DNA of 64,000 nucleotides from Solimonas flava DSM 18980 (GCF_000426685.1 NZ_AUFV01000010.1:124001-188000); one strand, 5' to 3'; positions 47,304 through 58,200 are shown, counted from the stretch's first letter. The notes: a model not told the origin generated them from the letters alone. Translations and numbers: made by a program.

Positions 47304-48452
47304 TCATGTTGTCGACAAGATCCGCTGCTCGCCTGTGGCAATCAGATCGTCTATGGCGGCCGTCCGAATCGCTCGGCTTGCCTTTCGGCGCTCATCATTA
47401 ACATCGGCGATCAGCGCGACCAGCACTTCGGCGATTTGCTCGGCCTCGGCCGAGTTCCAGTTCGGTATCAGCGCCTGTGCCATCAGAGTCGTGGAAAGCC
47501 GGCCTTCCGGAAACTTGGATATCAGCCTTGCGAGATCGCGCAAACCATCGTCAAGGCTGGCGAACAGAATCCGCACCTTGCTTCCATAGGCTTCGTTCAC
47601 CTTGGCAATCAAGTCGCCAAGATGCGTGAGATCCCATGCTGCGTTACGAACGCCGTCGATGGCCCGCCGTCGGACCGGCGACCGAAGCTGTTTGAGCAGG
47701 CCTTTGCGGCGAGCAGAGTTCGGCGCGAAATAAACGCTCGCGAGCATCGCAGCGGGTCCGACGATGATGAACTCGTTACGCATCCACGACAGCAGGTCTA
47801 GTATGCGGTCCAGATTGCGGCGATCGGATAGTTCCAGCTCGGCCATCTTCAAAGCGATGACGTAGTTTCGCTGCCATCGCCGAAGTGGGTAGTTGAAATC
47901 ATGCGATTCCGGCTGGTGTTGCAACTCACGTGGCTGCAACGCTTCTAAATCTCCGAAGGCGAGATCGAGCCACGCGTCCGGGTCGTCATTGTCGGCATCC
48001 AGGAACCGGGCGAGCTCCCGATTGGCTGCATCGTTCCCTTGGCTGTGCGCCAGCTCATGAAACGCGATGGACGGCTCGATCTCGATGTCGAGGAAATGGC
48101 TGAATGCCTTTATAGCAGCGACCTTGCGGAGCATGTCATTCATCGGCGTGCCGCTGACAATTTGAGCCATGCGCGACGCAATGTTGCGATCGATGAAGAG
48201 GACATGTCGAATTGAATCGACGTCTCGTTCGTAGATGATCGAGTTTGGATGGCACAGCCCTATCTTCGGCGGAAGATAGCCCGGGACGAATACGTCATCG
48301 GCCTCTAGCATCTTGGCCAGTGCCACCAGCTCGACGTACGGGAAGCCGGGTCCCAGCTCGATGATCCGTTCGATCTGCTCCGGATCATCGTGTTCCGGTT
48401 CGAATCTCAGGGCGAGTCGCGGCGGGCTGCGCGGCCGATTGCGGATACTCAC
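47304..48452 (-). CDS. PIN-like domain protein (putative toxin/nuclease)
   Basis: 382 residues from a GTG start. The acidic residues are spaced as in PIN nucleases: Asp88 after a hydrophobic strand (HVLFIDRN), Glu126/Glu133 (IEIEPSIAFHE), Asp274/Asp280 (AAWDLTHLGD) and Asp301/302 at the final strand (ILFASLDDGL). A 60-residue N-terminal part and a long helical insertion make it much larger than VapC toxins. An in-frame ATG at 48,581 would add 43 residues that look non-coding. It follows an unrecognised gene on the same strand in an accessory island. The PIN assignment comes from residue pattern only. Confidence 0.5.
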   Translation of the reverse strand: MSIRNRPRSPPRLALRFEPEHDDPEQIERIIELGPGFPYVELVALAKMLEADDVFVPGYLPPKIGLCHPNSIIYERDVDSIRHVLFIDRNIASRMAQIVSGTPMNDMLRKVAAIKAFSHFLDIEIEPSIAFHELAHSQGNDAANRELARFLDADNDDPDAWLDLAFGDLEALQPRELQHQPESHDFNYPLRRWQRNYVIALKMAELELSDRRNLDRILDLLSWMRNEFIIVGPAAMLASVYFAPNSARRKGLLKQLRSPVRRRAIDGVRNAAWDLTHLGDLIAKVNEAYGSKVRILFASLDDGLRDLARLISKFPEGRLSTTLMAQALIPNWNSAEAEQIAEVLVALIADVNDERRKASRAIRTAAIDDLIATGEQRILSTT

Positions 48453-48596
48453 GGGGGCGCAACCACGCGTGGCAGCTGGCCTTCGCCATCGTGTCGAATC
48501 CGTAGCCAGCGGGGCGAAGTCGCAGGTCGAGGCTCGCGTATGCCAATGTCGAGCACAGTGTGAATTCGGAAAGTTGCCCACTCGGGCAGGGGCAAG

Positions 48597-49601
48597 CTAG
48601 TACTCTCGGAGCACGCGCCGCTCCCAACGGCGTTTGGAATTTGGACCGCCCTGCAGATGTAGCCCCACGTACCAGTATATTTTTGCCATCTCATGCTCGG
48701 GGCTACGCCTCTCCCCTTTCGCTTCATCATTGCTAGCTTTGGATTTGCCATTCCTCGTTTTGTAGGTCAGGCCCTTTGAATTGAAGTCCGGACGCCGGGT
48801 CCCGCTGAGGAAGGCCTCGTCTTTCGATAGCCACTCATCATTGAAAAGTCGATCTTCAATGAGGAAGTCAAGCAGATGGAAGAGGCCGAAATCTCTCGGT
48901 GCATTGAACTTCTCGGAAATGTTGATCTTGAGCGGCTGATTAAACGGAGCGTGCGCTTTCAGTCGAGAAGTCTCATGAACGAGAATTGCTCTGACATGCT
49001 CCAGATAGCGACTTGATGGATTCAAATGCTGTTCTTTGAAGAGAGCACAAAGCAGCAATAGGCTGTTGAAAGGAGTGTCGCCGGAGATCGGGCACGGACT
49101 TCTCGATGGGGCGTATGTAGTCCTAGCGGCGTCGGCGCCGAACGCTTCTTCGATTAGGTCCTCGACGCTTCTGATGTTTCTGCGCGTCAGCTCTGCGGAA
49201 ACTATTTTTTGATAGTCAGCGCGAGTCTTTCCTTTGTCTTGTAGAAAATCCCATAGCGGTGATTCATACCAAGCGCGAGCATCGTCAAACATCCCCCCTT
49301 CATGCACGACGTCATACACGGACGGCGAAGCTTTCCTCGCGCGCGCGTGGAACTTTCTCTTTGGGTCTCGCCCATATCGCAGGATGTCGGAAAACACTCC
49401 TCTATCGTCAGAAAGAGGAGGCTCTTCCGGGTCATCATAGGCCACCAAATCGAATTTTCGATCCAGCTCGAAGTCTCTTAGCCCGGGGAACTCATCCTTC
49501 ATGAGTAAGTACCAGCCCCAATTTCGGATTAGGCAGGCCATGTCGTAGGACTGGGGGCCGCGCCGGACATTCCGCATTCCGTTCATATTTGAATCGCTCA
49601 T
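48597..49601 (-). CDS. Island protein of unknown function
   Basis: 334 residues, soluble, charged, no signal or membrane helix. Notable segments are a hydrophobic N-terminal ACLIRNWGWYLL, an acidic DDPEEPPLSDDRG, a central SLLLLCALFKEQHLNPSSRYLEHVRAILVHETSRLK helix pair, and a C-terminal EMAKIYWYVGLHLQGG. Low GC and unusual codons indicate transfer. It is 145 bases upstream of the PIN-like gene on the same strand and may be its antitoxin, sensor or partner. The ATG at 49,601 is preferred to a TTG three codons earlier. Confidence 0.6.
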   Translation of the reverse strand: MSDSNMNGMRNVRRGPQSYDMACLIRNWGWYLLMKDEFPGLRDFELDRKFDLVAYDDPEEPPLSDDRGVFSDILRYGRDPKRKFHARARKASPSVYDVVHEGGMFDDARAWYESPLWDFLQDKGKTRADYQKIVSAELTRRNIRSVEDLIEEAFGADAARTTYAPSRSPCPISGDTPFNSLLLLCALFKEQHLNPSSRYLEHVRAILVHETSRLKAHAPFNQPLKINISEKFNAPRDFGLFHLLDFLIEDRLFNDEWLSKDEAFLSGTRRPDFNSKGLTYKTRNGKSKASNDEAKGERRSPEHEMAKIYWYVGLHLQGGPNSKRRWERRVLREY

Positions 49602-49703
49602 AAAAGTCAATGCCGGTTAATTCGGCAATTGAGCTGCATGTATAAGTCGCGCCTTCGGTCTCAATATGTCCCTGCTTTCAACGGATACTTGAGGAATTAC
49701 AAA

Positions 49704-50177
49704 ATGATACGAGGCAGTTGCAGTAACAGGCGCCTTCTAGCCAGCATCGGTGCCGACCAACCCGAGCGCGACAACGACGGCGCGGTGGAATCGAACGGCA
49801 CGAAGGATGGTCTCGAAAATGTGTATGACCAGAAGCCTAGCGCAGCAGACCTGAATGCGGAGTCGCAGCCGACTGCCGCTTCCCGTCCGGGGCGTGTCGT
49901 TCTGCGCCCGAAGCAGGTGCAGGACAAAACCGGCGTCAAGCACACGATGTTCTACCGGCTCCAAAATCGGAGCGATCCGCTTTTTGACGTTGAGTTCCCG
50001 CTTTCATTTTCCATTCTGGGTGGGCGGGCACGTGGGTATTTCGAGGACGAGATCGACGCTTGGCTCGAAAGACAAGCGGCGAAGGATCCTCGCCGCCAAC
50101 GGATGATGCCTGCCAATGCAGACGCACATGCATTTGGCTGCCGCGAGAAATGCAAGCTCGGGGACGAGCATGAATAA
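49704..50177 (+). CDS. AlpA-like excisionase/transcriptional regulator
   Basis: 157 residues. The C-terminal part has the AlpA/MerR-like winged HTH pattern: VVLRPKQVQDKTGVKHTMFYRL, then FPLSFSILGGRARGYFEDEIDAWLERQ, where the AlpA family has FP-x-RG-x-R-AVGW-x-x-E-V-x-AWI. The 85-residue N terminus is polar and disordered. GAGGAATTACAAA precedes the ATG at 49,704. AlpA proteins activate integrase or excision genes in prophages and integrative elements. It overlaps the following DUF3987 gene by eight bases. Confidence 0.78.
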   Translation: MIRGSCSNRRLLASIGADQPERDNDGAVESNGTKDGLENVYDQKPSAADLNAESQPTAASRPGRVVLRPKQVQDKTGVKHTMFYRLQNRSDPLFDVEFPLSFSILGGRARGYFEDEIDAWLERQAAKDPRRQRMMPANADAHAFGCREKCKLGDEHE

Positions 50178-51699
50178 CACTGTCCCCGCACAGCGGCTGT
50201 TTCTCCCGACCGTGGTGCAAGGCAACGTCGTCGTGCCGCCGCAGCGCTATCCATTAGACGCATTCCCGGTGATTGCGCGTGAGGCCATCTACGAGGTCCT
50301 TGGCTATATCCAATCAGCAGACGCTATTGTCGCAATGTCCTTTCTAGAGGCAACGTCGATCGCGATTCAGGGTTCAGTGGACGTGAAACTCCCTACCGGA
50401 GAGGTGCGTCCCGCATCTTTGAACTTGCTGACAATCGCAAAGTCTGGCGAACGCAAATCCACCGTCGATCGTCTGGTGATGAAGCCAATCGTTGACTTCG
50501 AGAAGGAGCAGCTGAAGCAAAGCAAAACCGAGATGCGCCAGTATCGCGCGGAGCTTGCGATTTGGGAGGAGAAGCTGAAGGTACTACGTTCCAAGGCCAA
50601 GGCTGCGATCGCGGCAAAGGGTGCCTTCAATGGAGACTAACCTGGATCGCGCGATCGAGCGCCTCCAAGAGGAACTCGAGGCGCACCTCAATGCTAAGCC
50701 CGTTGCTCCGAGCCAGCGTCAGATGATCTACAGCGATGCTTCGCTGCGGGCGCTTCTCGAAGCGGCGGAGGGTGATGGCCGGTCGTTCGCGCTGGCAAGC
50801 GCTGAAGGCGCTGGGATCTTCGATGGCGAAGTCATGGCGAATTCTGCGTTCATTAATTGCGCATGGGATGGAGACATTCCAGCGTTCAATCGTGCCCATG
50901 GAAAGTCGGCGTCCGTCAAAGATGCCCGCATGACCGTGGCCCTTATGGTTCAACCGGATGTGCTCGGAAAATGAAAAAAAAGATCAAGCAACAGCGGGGC
51001 CTGGGATTGTGGGCGCGTTTTCTTCATGCATGGCCAACGTCAACCATCGGCCTGCGGACGGCTCATCGGCATGAGCCGGATTGGCGTGCATTGAGGATGT
51101 TCCACGCAAGGCTGCGCTATTACCTGAACGCTCAAGTTGCAGGGGTGGACCGCGTCGTATCAGAGTTCACAGAGGACGCTAAAGATAAATGGCGCCAACG
51201 TTTTAATGAGGTCGAAGCGATGATGCAGCCCGGAGGATATCTGCATGACATCAGCGATGCAGCGTCAAAGCTGATGGAAAATGCGGCGCGCATTGCGGCG
51301 TTGTTACATCACCTCGGCGAAGACGAGGGTAATATCACCACGGATACTCTTGAGCGAGCGTACGTTATTGCATGGTTCCACATTACCGAGTTCAAGCGTA
51401 TTCATTCGGCTGAGTGTCAGATTCCGCAATGGGTGATGGACTGTCAAGCACTTGAGAGGTACTTGGTTCGTCTGTGTCAGGAATGCTGGGCATATCAGGC
51501 TCCTGGCGCCAGCACTTGCATGAGCATCCCTCTTAACGAAGTTTTCCGTAAAGGGCCTGTTCGCGACCATGGTAGATTTGCAATCGCGATCAACCAGCTT
51601 GTACTTCACAACAAGGTGACCATTACGTTTGGCCCAAATAGGAAGCGCATGCTGAACTTGATGCCGCTCCATTTCCAGGCGAACGCCATCGCGAGCTAG
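50170..51699 (+). pseudogene. DUF3987 (element primase-like) gene, broken by two frameshifts
   Basis: Three overlapping fragments together give the DUF3987 sequence. 50,170-50,640 holds the N-terminal part (ATSIAIQGSVDVKLPTG, TIAKSGERKSTVDRLV, a Walker-A-like loop). 50,621-50,974 holds IYSDASLRALLEAA and ARMTVALMVQPDVLGK. Then a frame to 51,699 holds GLGLWARFLHAWPTSTIG and ASKLMENAARIAALLHHL. The breaks are near 50,630 and at an A-rich run near 50,975. The family accompanies AlpA in prophage-satellite and integrative elements. Decay or sequencing error could each cause two frameshifts; the surrounding debris favours decay. Confidence 0.8.
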
Positions 51700-52262
51700 G
51701 GTGACGCGATGCAAATCCCGGGGTCGCAGGGTGCACCCCGGGATCGCTGGTGGCAGCTTGTAGGTCTTCAACTTAAGAGTCAGTAAAAGGGGCTCTTGCG
51801 ATGAAGCTTTGGGGACGTTTGGGGTGGGGCGACCGGCCGTCGTGGGGATGCGAGCGGTCCATGTCCTCGACCGTGCGCGGGCCACCCCGGTCCAGCGCGC
51901 CATCGGCAAGATCGGAAGATGCTGACGCAGCGTGCTCGCCAGTCGGCCACCGCTTGGTGTAGCGTCCCGGCCTCGGCGAAGGCAGTTGCTCAACGCCGAT
52001 CGCGATCTCCAGATGCTCGATGTCCAGCGCCGCGCGGTGCCCGGACACCGGTGCATCCCATGCCGTTCGCTGCAGTCAGCGATTCGGACCACCGCGCTGT
52101 CTGGTGCGCGTGCCTGCCGGCGCGGCGAGGATCACGCCCGCAATGCGCAGCACGTCCCGTCCATCAGCTCCGCCTCCTTGATTACCTGTCCGCGCGGACC
52201 AAGTAGCGGCCCAAGAATCTGCGCAGGGATAGCCTCTTTCATTGGCTCCTACGGTCGAGAAC
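51700..52262. other. Scrambled mobile-element debris
   Basis: About 560 bases between the DUF3987 and IS30 remnants. Overlapping frames on both strands lack recognisable products. A short minus-strand ORF with GGAG before its ATG at 52,242 encodes MKEAIPAQILGPLLGPRG and continues for 15 more residues to a stop. It could be the start of a gene cut by rearrangement. Nothing intact is supported. Confidence 0.4.
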
Positions 52263-53138
52263 TCAACAAATGCCGCGCTGCCAGGGACTGTGCGGGTCGG
52301 CGAAGTAGATCGAAAGGCCCGTACTCGCGGCCAGCGTGGCGTACGGCGCCATCTCCTTGCCTTGGTCAGGCAAGGTCTGCTTTGAGTTCGGCTGGCGGCG
52401 GGGCAAAGGCTTGACGGAACCGGTCCAGCGCCGCCGCCGAGCAACCGCCCATCTTCACCGGCATCAGGAACGGCGTGCCGCGGGCGACTAGGACACCCAG
52501 CGCGCCGCGATTGGCCTCTCCCTTGAGAAAATCGCCTTCCCAGTGCCCCGGCAGCAGGCGATCATGACGGCGGGCGGTTGCACATGGATGCTCGGCAGAT
52601 CGAGCATCCGCCCATGCCGCCGGTCGCCGCGACTGCGTGGCTAGCGCTTGGCGCGGTCCTGTCGCAGCAGCACCGTCGGCTTGCGACGCAGGGTGCCCCG
52701 CGGCATGGCGCATATCGCCGTGTAAATGGTTTCGGGCGACACGCAGCCCAGTGTGCCTGCGGTCTGTTGGGGGGACCGTCGGCATTCCAGATACCTCCGA
52801 ACCCTGGCCCACAGCACACTTCGTCGATCTAGCTTGCGCGCCCGGCGCGCCTTGCGGCACAGCCGGCGCGCACGCCGTCCTGCCATCATCGCGTCGTAGC
52901 CAGGCGCCCGTGGCCGACCCATGCACTTGCCCCTTGCGCCGCCACCCATTTCGAGCCAGCTCTTGGGAAATCGTGCTGGCCGATCGTCCCAAGGTTCGCG
53001 CCACTGCGCGCACGCTGCTGCCTTGCGAGCGTATCGCCGTGAGCGTGCCGCGTCCTTCCGCACTCAATTGCTCGTATCGAATTCCCATCCAACACCTCCG
53101 TCTTCCCGAAAGTGTTGCACTTGCTGTTTGAGACCAAG
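52263..53138 (-). mobile_element. IS30-family element, truncated and frameshifted
   Basis: The transposase starts at 53,088 with MGIRYEQLSAE and the HTH (AVARTLGRSASTISQELARNG). It shifts frame to continue SPQQTAGTLGCVSPETIYTAICAMPRG, shifts back for LLPGHWEGDFLKGEANRGALGVLV, and is recognisable a last time in [12 protein letters not shown] and [10 protein letters not shown] at about 52,280. The DDE catalytic core is therefore disrupted. Homology ends at about 52,262, where unrelated sequence begins. The right end is likely near 53,138 (GTGTTGCACTTG-like terminus). The left inverted repeat is missing. The element is inactive. Confidence 0.8.
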
Positions 53139-53311
53139 CCTTTAAAAGCCATGCGACTCGCGCGATTAATCGCGCGAATCGCGTGCCTTTTTGGCCCCGA
53201 TACTTATGACGCCGCGAATCCGAGAGCCGACGTCTCCTGTGCTACCTCTATCCGCGGCGAGGCATAATCGTGCATCGGGTTGCGTCCCAACGCGCTTGTG
53301 CTGTTGCCGGA

Positions 53312-54061
53312 TCAGGCTCTATTCGGATGTTGCTGGTTGGCAGACGATGCGTTCGTCCTCCGTGTTGCGGCATATTCAGTCCGTTCTTCTACAGACATAC
53401 GCGTGATTCTTGCGGCGCCGAGCTTCCTCTCCGGGGCGCGAGCTATTCCTTGTGCGCGGTGACTACGGTGATCTACCCGCGCCGCGTGCCCGCATTCTTG
53501 AAGCTTCTGGTTTTGCATATCAGCGACGGCCTTTCGCACTGCTACTGCTTCATCATGGAGCGCGGCCCGATCCCTGCCGCAATTGGACTTCCGACGGCCG
53601 CCTCTTTCCGGGTGCTTAGGGTTGTACCGCCGAAACATCTGGTCCGGGGCTCGCTCGATTCCGTCGGGTAGCCGGTCCGAAACCATCAGGTGCAGGTGCG
53701 GATTCGGAACGTCGCCGATTTTGGCGATGGGGGTATGCACCGCGTACTGATAGGGCCGGTTATCCGCGATCTGCTGAACGTGGCGGGCTGCGAGATCCTT
53801 CTGTTGCTCGCGGTCGAGCTCGTTCGGCAATGCCATCACGTATTCGCGATATGCCACGCCATTCTGGCGCTCGGAACGATCTGCTTCTCGCCAAAGAGCG
53901 ATTGGGTCATTGTCTGTCCAGGCCGGTAGATTTCCGAAGCCCGTATCGAGCAGATCGTCTCGCTCCATTAATTTCCCGGTACGCGAAATGTACTTGGCAT
54001 GTGTGACCGCGCGCCCTTTCTTGCCGGTCTTGATGCTCATATGAAAACTCGCCATCGCCAT
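53312..54061 (-). CDS. MobA/MobL-type relaxase (possibly truncated)
   Basis: 249 residues. The N terminus MAMASFHMSIKTGKKGRAVTHAKYISRTGK with the first motif, NGVAYREYVMALPNEL, and the metal-binding HLHLMVSDR are the MOBQ signatures. A third segment RYNPKHPERGG follows. The C-terminal 60 residues (from RVDHRSHRAQGIARAP) complete the relaxase domain. Larger family members carry helicase or primase extensions that are missing. It nicks oriT for conjugative mobilisation. oriT and accessory mob genes were not recognised, so it may be a remnant. Confidence 0.82.
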   Translation of the reverse strand: MAMASFHMSIKTGKKGRAVTHAKYISRTGKLMERDDLLDTGFGNLPAWTDNDPIALWREADRSERQNGVAYREYVMALPNELDREQQKDLAARHVQQIADNRPYQYAVHTPIAKIGDVPNPHLHLMVSDRLPDGIERAPDQMFRRYNPKHPERGGRRKSNCGRDRAALHDEAVAVRKAVADMQNQKLQECGHAARVDHRSHRAQGIARAPERKLGAARITRMSVEERTEYAATRRTNASSANQQHPNRA

Positions 54062-54079
54062 TCGTCCTCGTTTTGTCCA

Positions 54080-54113
54080 AAAAAAGAGCCGGCGATGGGT
54101 TTTCGCCGGCTCT
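54080..54113 (-). terminator. Intrinsic terminator, minus strand
   Basis: Stem GAGCCGGCGA / TCGCCGGCTC with a 7-base loop; on the minus strand it is followed by seven T. It would stop transcripts coming from the lipoprotein gene to its right before they enter the relaxase gene. Confidence 0.85.
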
Positions 54114-54433
54114 CGTATTGAAGCAATGCTTGTCGAATCTCGGTCATTCAGAGAAACGGTAAGTGCGCGAATGAATATTCCTCCCCCTTCATCGTTTCTT
54201 CTCGTGCGTCTTATGTGTCTCTTACCGCTTCCGTAATTCGATCGATTATTCGCTTCACATCATTGCGATAATGGACGAATAAGTGGATATGCTGAAAACA
54301 AGATTCATTACCCCTGTGAATGTGGCGACGTTGCATATCAACGCCGCCTATCACCCGAGGTGCTTCTTCATTGGCGGAGAAATAGACGAATTAATCCGTG
54401 CTGATCGGAAAATGCTGTCGACGCATGCCGCTT
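54114..54433. other. AT-rich gap without a supportable gene
   Basis: About 320 bases with lower GC. One short plus-strand frame (54,283-54,471) overlaps the end of the lipoprotein gene and has no clear ribosome-binding site or family. The gap may hold the promoter of the relaxase gene or a relic. Confidence 0.4.
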
Positions 54434-55045
54434 CTAATCCGCGGCTTCCATCCAACCGTTGTCCGTTTTGATCATCGTGATCTCGACTTCCATCTGCGAT
54501 TCGCCGCCGTTCTCGAGAAGGGCGTCTATATCGATGGCCGTTCCGCCGTAAATGCCAGGGTCGGCCTTATAGCCGACAGCTTGTAGGCAGGCGATGCCGT
54601 TTCCTACCCCGCCATCCCATATCGTCAAGGCCTTTTTCATGTTCCATGTCGCGTGGGATTTCTTCAGCAGTGCTTCCTCGCCGCGCTCGCGCAAGAACTC
54701 TTGATACTTCTTGTAGTAGTAGGTGGAATTCAAACCGGCGTTCGCTGCGTCCTGGTAGATCTGGCTCAGCTGCTGGTCGGCTTCATCCGCGTCTTTCTTG
54801 GCCTGCTTGTAGTCGGCGATCTCGCTGGGGTCTACGGGGATCACCTTCACGGTGTAGTGAACAAGGATTTGCTTGACGCCGTCGTTGACGTCCAGTCCGT
54901 TGATGATCTTGGCGCTCTCGACCGCAAGCCCTTGGCAGTTCGCGAACTTTGCGGCTATAGCTTGCTTGGCGTCGGCGTCGGAAGGGCCGCTGGAGCAGCC
55001 CTGGATGGCAGATACGACGATTACGGCGACGGCGATCTTCTTCAT
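54434..55045 (-). CDS. Lipoprotein of unknown function
   Basis: 203 residues. Lipobox IQGC (Cys17) follows a short signal. The mature part has a helical central region (about 90-140, ADYKQAKKDADEADQQLSQIYQDAANAG) flanked by strands (ILVHYTVKVIPVD, and MEVEITMIKTDNGWM at the C terminus). It resembles small periplasmic lipoproteins with a conserved Cys pair. AAGGACAG precedes the ATG. The family is unknown. Confidence 0.7.
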   Translation of the reverse strand: MKKIAVAVIVVSAIQGCSSGPSDADAKQAIAAKFANCQGLAVESAKIINGLDVNDGVKQILVHYTVKVIPVDPSEIADYKQAKKDADEADQQLSQIYQDAANAGLNSTYYYKKYQEFLRERGEEALLKKSHATWNMKKALTIWDGGVGNGIACLQAVGYKADPGIYGGTAIDIDALLENGGESQMEVEITMIKTDNGWMEAAD

Positions 55046-55242
55046 ATGCTGTCCTTGCGATGGAGCGCGTGGAATTGGCGTGGCGGGGAGCGGGGCCAGG
55101 ATCACGAGTCGTCCTGGGAAGGGCATGACGCTCTCGGAAATCTTTCCGTGCGTGCCAGATGCGATGACGACGGCGGCTGTCAGCAGTACGACGCCCCGTG
55201 GTGCGAGATGACCGGACCGGGGCGGCATGCAGCGACTGCCGA

Positions 55243-58200
55243 TCAGCGATGCCGCAGCCGAAGTCGGCGTCTCAGCGAAGCGGCCAGCGCCATCAGGCTC
55301 AGAAGCCACGGATCAGCAGCGCCGCCACCGTCACCGGCCGGCGATATGACGTACTCGGCGGTCGTGACAGGGCTATTGGTATATCCGGCGGCTACCGCCA
55401 TCGCTTTGACCGTCGTCGTGCTCGCGATCGACAGGGGGCTGTTATAGACCGGGGAATCGGTCGTCGGCGCACTGCCGTCCTGCGTGTAGTGGATGACAGC
55501 CCCGGGCGTCGTGTCGGTGATCGTCACGACCTGGCGCTCCGCGTAAGTGCCCCCCGCCGGCGAGAACGTCGGTGCTGCTGCCGGCAGCACGATGGTGTAT
55601 TTCGCGCTCGTTACCGGGCTGGCCGAATAGCCGGGCGCCATGGCGATGGCCTTGAGCGTCGTCGATGACGGGACGTTGACCGGACCGGCGTAAACGCTGG
55701 AGCTGACGCCCGGCTGGCTGCCGTCGGTGGTGTAGAAAATCGTAGCCCCAGGCGTGCTGTCACTGATCGTGACCGACTGTGCGCTGTGGTAGGTGCCCGC
55801 CGCCGGCGTAAAGATGGGCTGCGCCGCCGGCGGCGTGATCGTGTAGCTCGCGCTTGCAACGGCACTGGCGCTGTGTCCGGACGCCGTAGCGATCGCCTTG
55901 AGCGTCAAGGACGACGACACCGTGATCGGCGCCGAGTACTGCGCCGACCCCGCATTCGGTGCGCTGCCGTCGGTCGTGTACCGGATGACGGCAGCGGGCG
56001 TGCTGCTCGTGATCGCGACGGTCTGCGCGCTGGTGTAGGTGCCGCCTCCCGGCGAGAACGTTGGGGTCGCGGCCGGCGGCGTGATCGTATACGTCGCGCT
56101 GGCAACCGCGCTTGCGGTGTACCCGTCGGCGACGGCGAGCGCCTTCAGCGTCAGGCTTCGTGCGACCGAGATCGGCCCGGTGTAAGGCGTGGAGCTCGCC
56201 GTCGGCGTGCTGCCGTCGGTACTGAAATAGATCTTCGCCCCGGTCGTGGCATCGCTGATCGTCACCGACTGCGCAGCGCTATAGGTGCTGCCGCCCGGAC
56301 TGAAGCTCGGAGTTGCCGTCGGCACCTGGATAGTGAAGCTCGCACTCGCCACAGCGCTGGTGGAGTAGCCGCTGGCGACCGCGATGGCCTTCAGCGTCGT
56401 CGTCTTCGAAATCGCGATCGGACTGCTGTACGTCGGCGAACCGGTGCTCGGCGTGCTGCCGTCGGTCGTGAAGTGGATCGTCGCGCCGGGCGTCGTGTCC
56501 GAGATCGTCACGCTCTGGGCGGCTGAATAAGTCCCGCCGCCGGGTGAAAAGATCGGCGTGGCAGTGGGAAGGTTGATCGTGTACTTGGCCGTCGCAACCG
56601 GGCTGTCGGCGTAGCCGCTGGCCGCGGCGATCGCCTTGATCGTCTGGGTCTGCGCGACGCGGATCGGACTGGCGTACGTCGTCGACGCCGACGTCGGTGT
56701 GCTGCCATCCGTGGTGAAATGAATCTTCGCGCCCGCCGTGGCCGAGCTCAGCGTCACCGACTGGATGCTCGTATAGGTGCCGGCGGCCGGGCTGAAGCTC
56801 GGTGCATCGGCGGGGGGCGTGATCGTGTACGTCGCGCTCGCAATGGCGCTGGTGCCGTAGCCGCTCGCTACGGCCAGGGCTTTGATCGTCGCGCTCTGGC
56901 TCACGGTGATCGGCGAGTTGTAGACGCTGGAGGTGGCGGTCGGCGTGCTGCCGTCGAGCGTGTAATGAATCGTCGCACCCGGCGTGCTGTCGCTGATCGT
57001 GACGGCCTGTGAGCGGGTGTACGTGCCCGCCGACGGGCTGAAGGTAGGCGTCGCGGCGGGTGATTGGATCGTGTAGGCCGCAGTGGCGACCGCGCTCGTG
57101 GCAAAGCCGCCGGCGACTGCGATCGCTTTGATGGTGGTGTTGCCCGAGACCGTCAGCGGGCCGCTGTAGAGCGGCGAATCGAGCGTCGGAGCCGTGCCGT
57201 CGGTCGTGTAATGAATCGCTGCGCCGGCGGTGCTCGAACTCAGCGTGACGGTTTGCGTGCCGGTGTACGTTCCTGCGGCCGGGCTGAAGGTCGGGGCCGC
57301 CGCAGCCGTGATGACGAGCTTGAAGATCGTCCCCTTGTCCTGCGGGCCACCACCACTGGTCGTGCCGTAGAAGGCGCCGTCTTGCGCCTGGATCAGGGAT
57401 GCCTTGGGGTAAGCGCCGGTGGAGCCGTCGCACGCGAGGGTGTACAGCGCCTTGAACGCTCCCGTCGGCGATATCGTGAACGCCGTCCCGCAGCCGCTTC
57501 CGCGCCTGTTGCCGTCGGTCATTCCATAAAAGTTGCCATCGGTACCCTGGACCAGCGCTGCGGCCGGATTGTCGCTATCGCTGAAGAAGTGAAGCACGGA
57601 CACCGAGCCGGATTTCGTCAGCCGAAAGAACGAGCCGTCGCTGCCGCTACTGGGATGCGTCACGCCATAGAACTGCCCGTCCAGACCCAGCGCGAGTCCG
57701 GCGGGGTGCTCGCCATCGCTCCCGCAGGTGAAGGTATGCAGCAACGCAAAGGTGCCGTCGGTCGAACTGCGGAAGGCCGTGCCGCAGCCGCCACCGCCGT
57801 CGCCGCCACCGCTCGCAGTGCCGTAGAGATTGCCGTCGTCGCCGAGCACGAGGTCCCCTTCCGGATACAGGCCGTCCGTGATGCCGTCGAAGGCGTGCAG
57901 TGTCGTCAGTGAGCCGCTCGATGTCAGTTTGAAGAGGGTGCCGTAACCGCCGCTGCCGCCGGTGCTGGTGGTGCCGTAAAATTTGCCGTCGCTTCCCGCA
58001 ACGAGCGCGGCGCTCGGAGCGCCGCCATCGGCGCCGCCACTGAACGAGTACAAGGTCGTCAGCGTGCCCGAAGGCGAGAGCCTGAAGGCGGTGCCGTGAC
58101 CGCTGTTGCCGCCGCTCTGGGTGGTTCCGTAGAAGTTGCCGTCGCTTCCTTCGAGCAAAGGAGCGGCGGGCTGCCCCCCGTTTGCGCCGCCATTGAAGGT

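Noticed and set aside
54283-54471. 62-codon plus-strand frame
   Set aside because: No clear ribosome-binding site or family, and it runs into the end of the lipoprotein gene on the other strand.
55340-57310. Tandem repeats as a possible CRISPR array
   Set aside because: Units are 246 bp, in frame and coding for conserved protein repeats, unlike short repeats with unique spacers.
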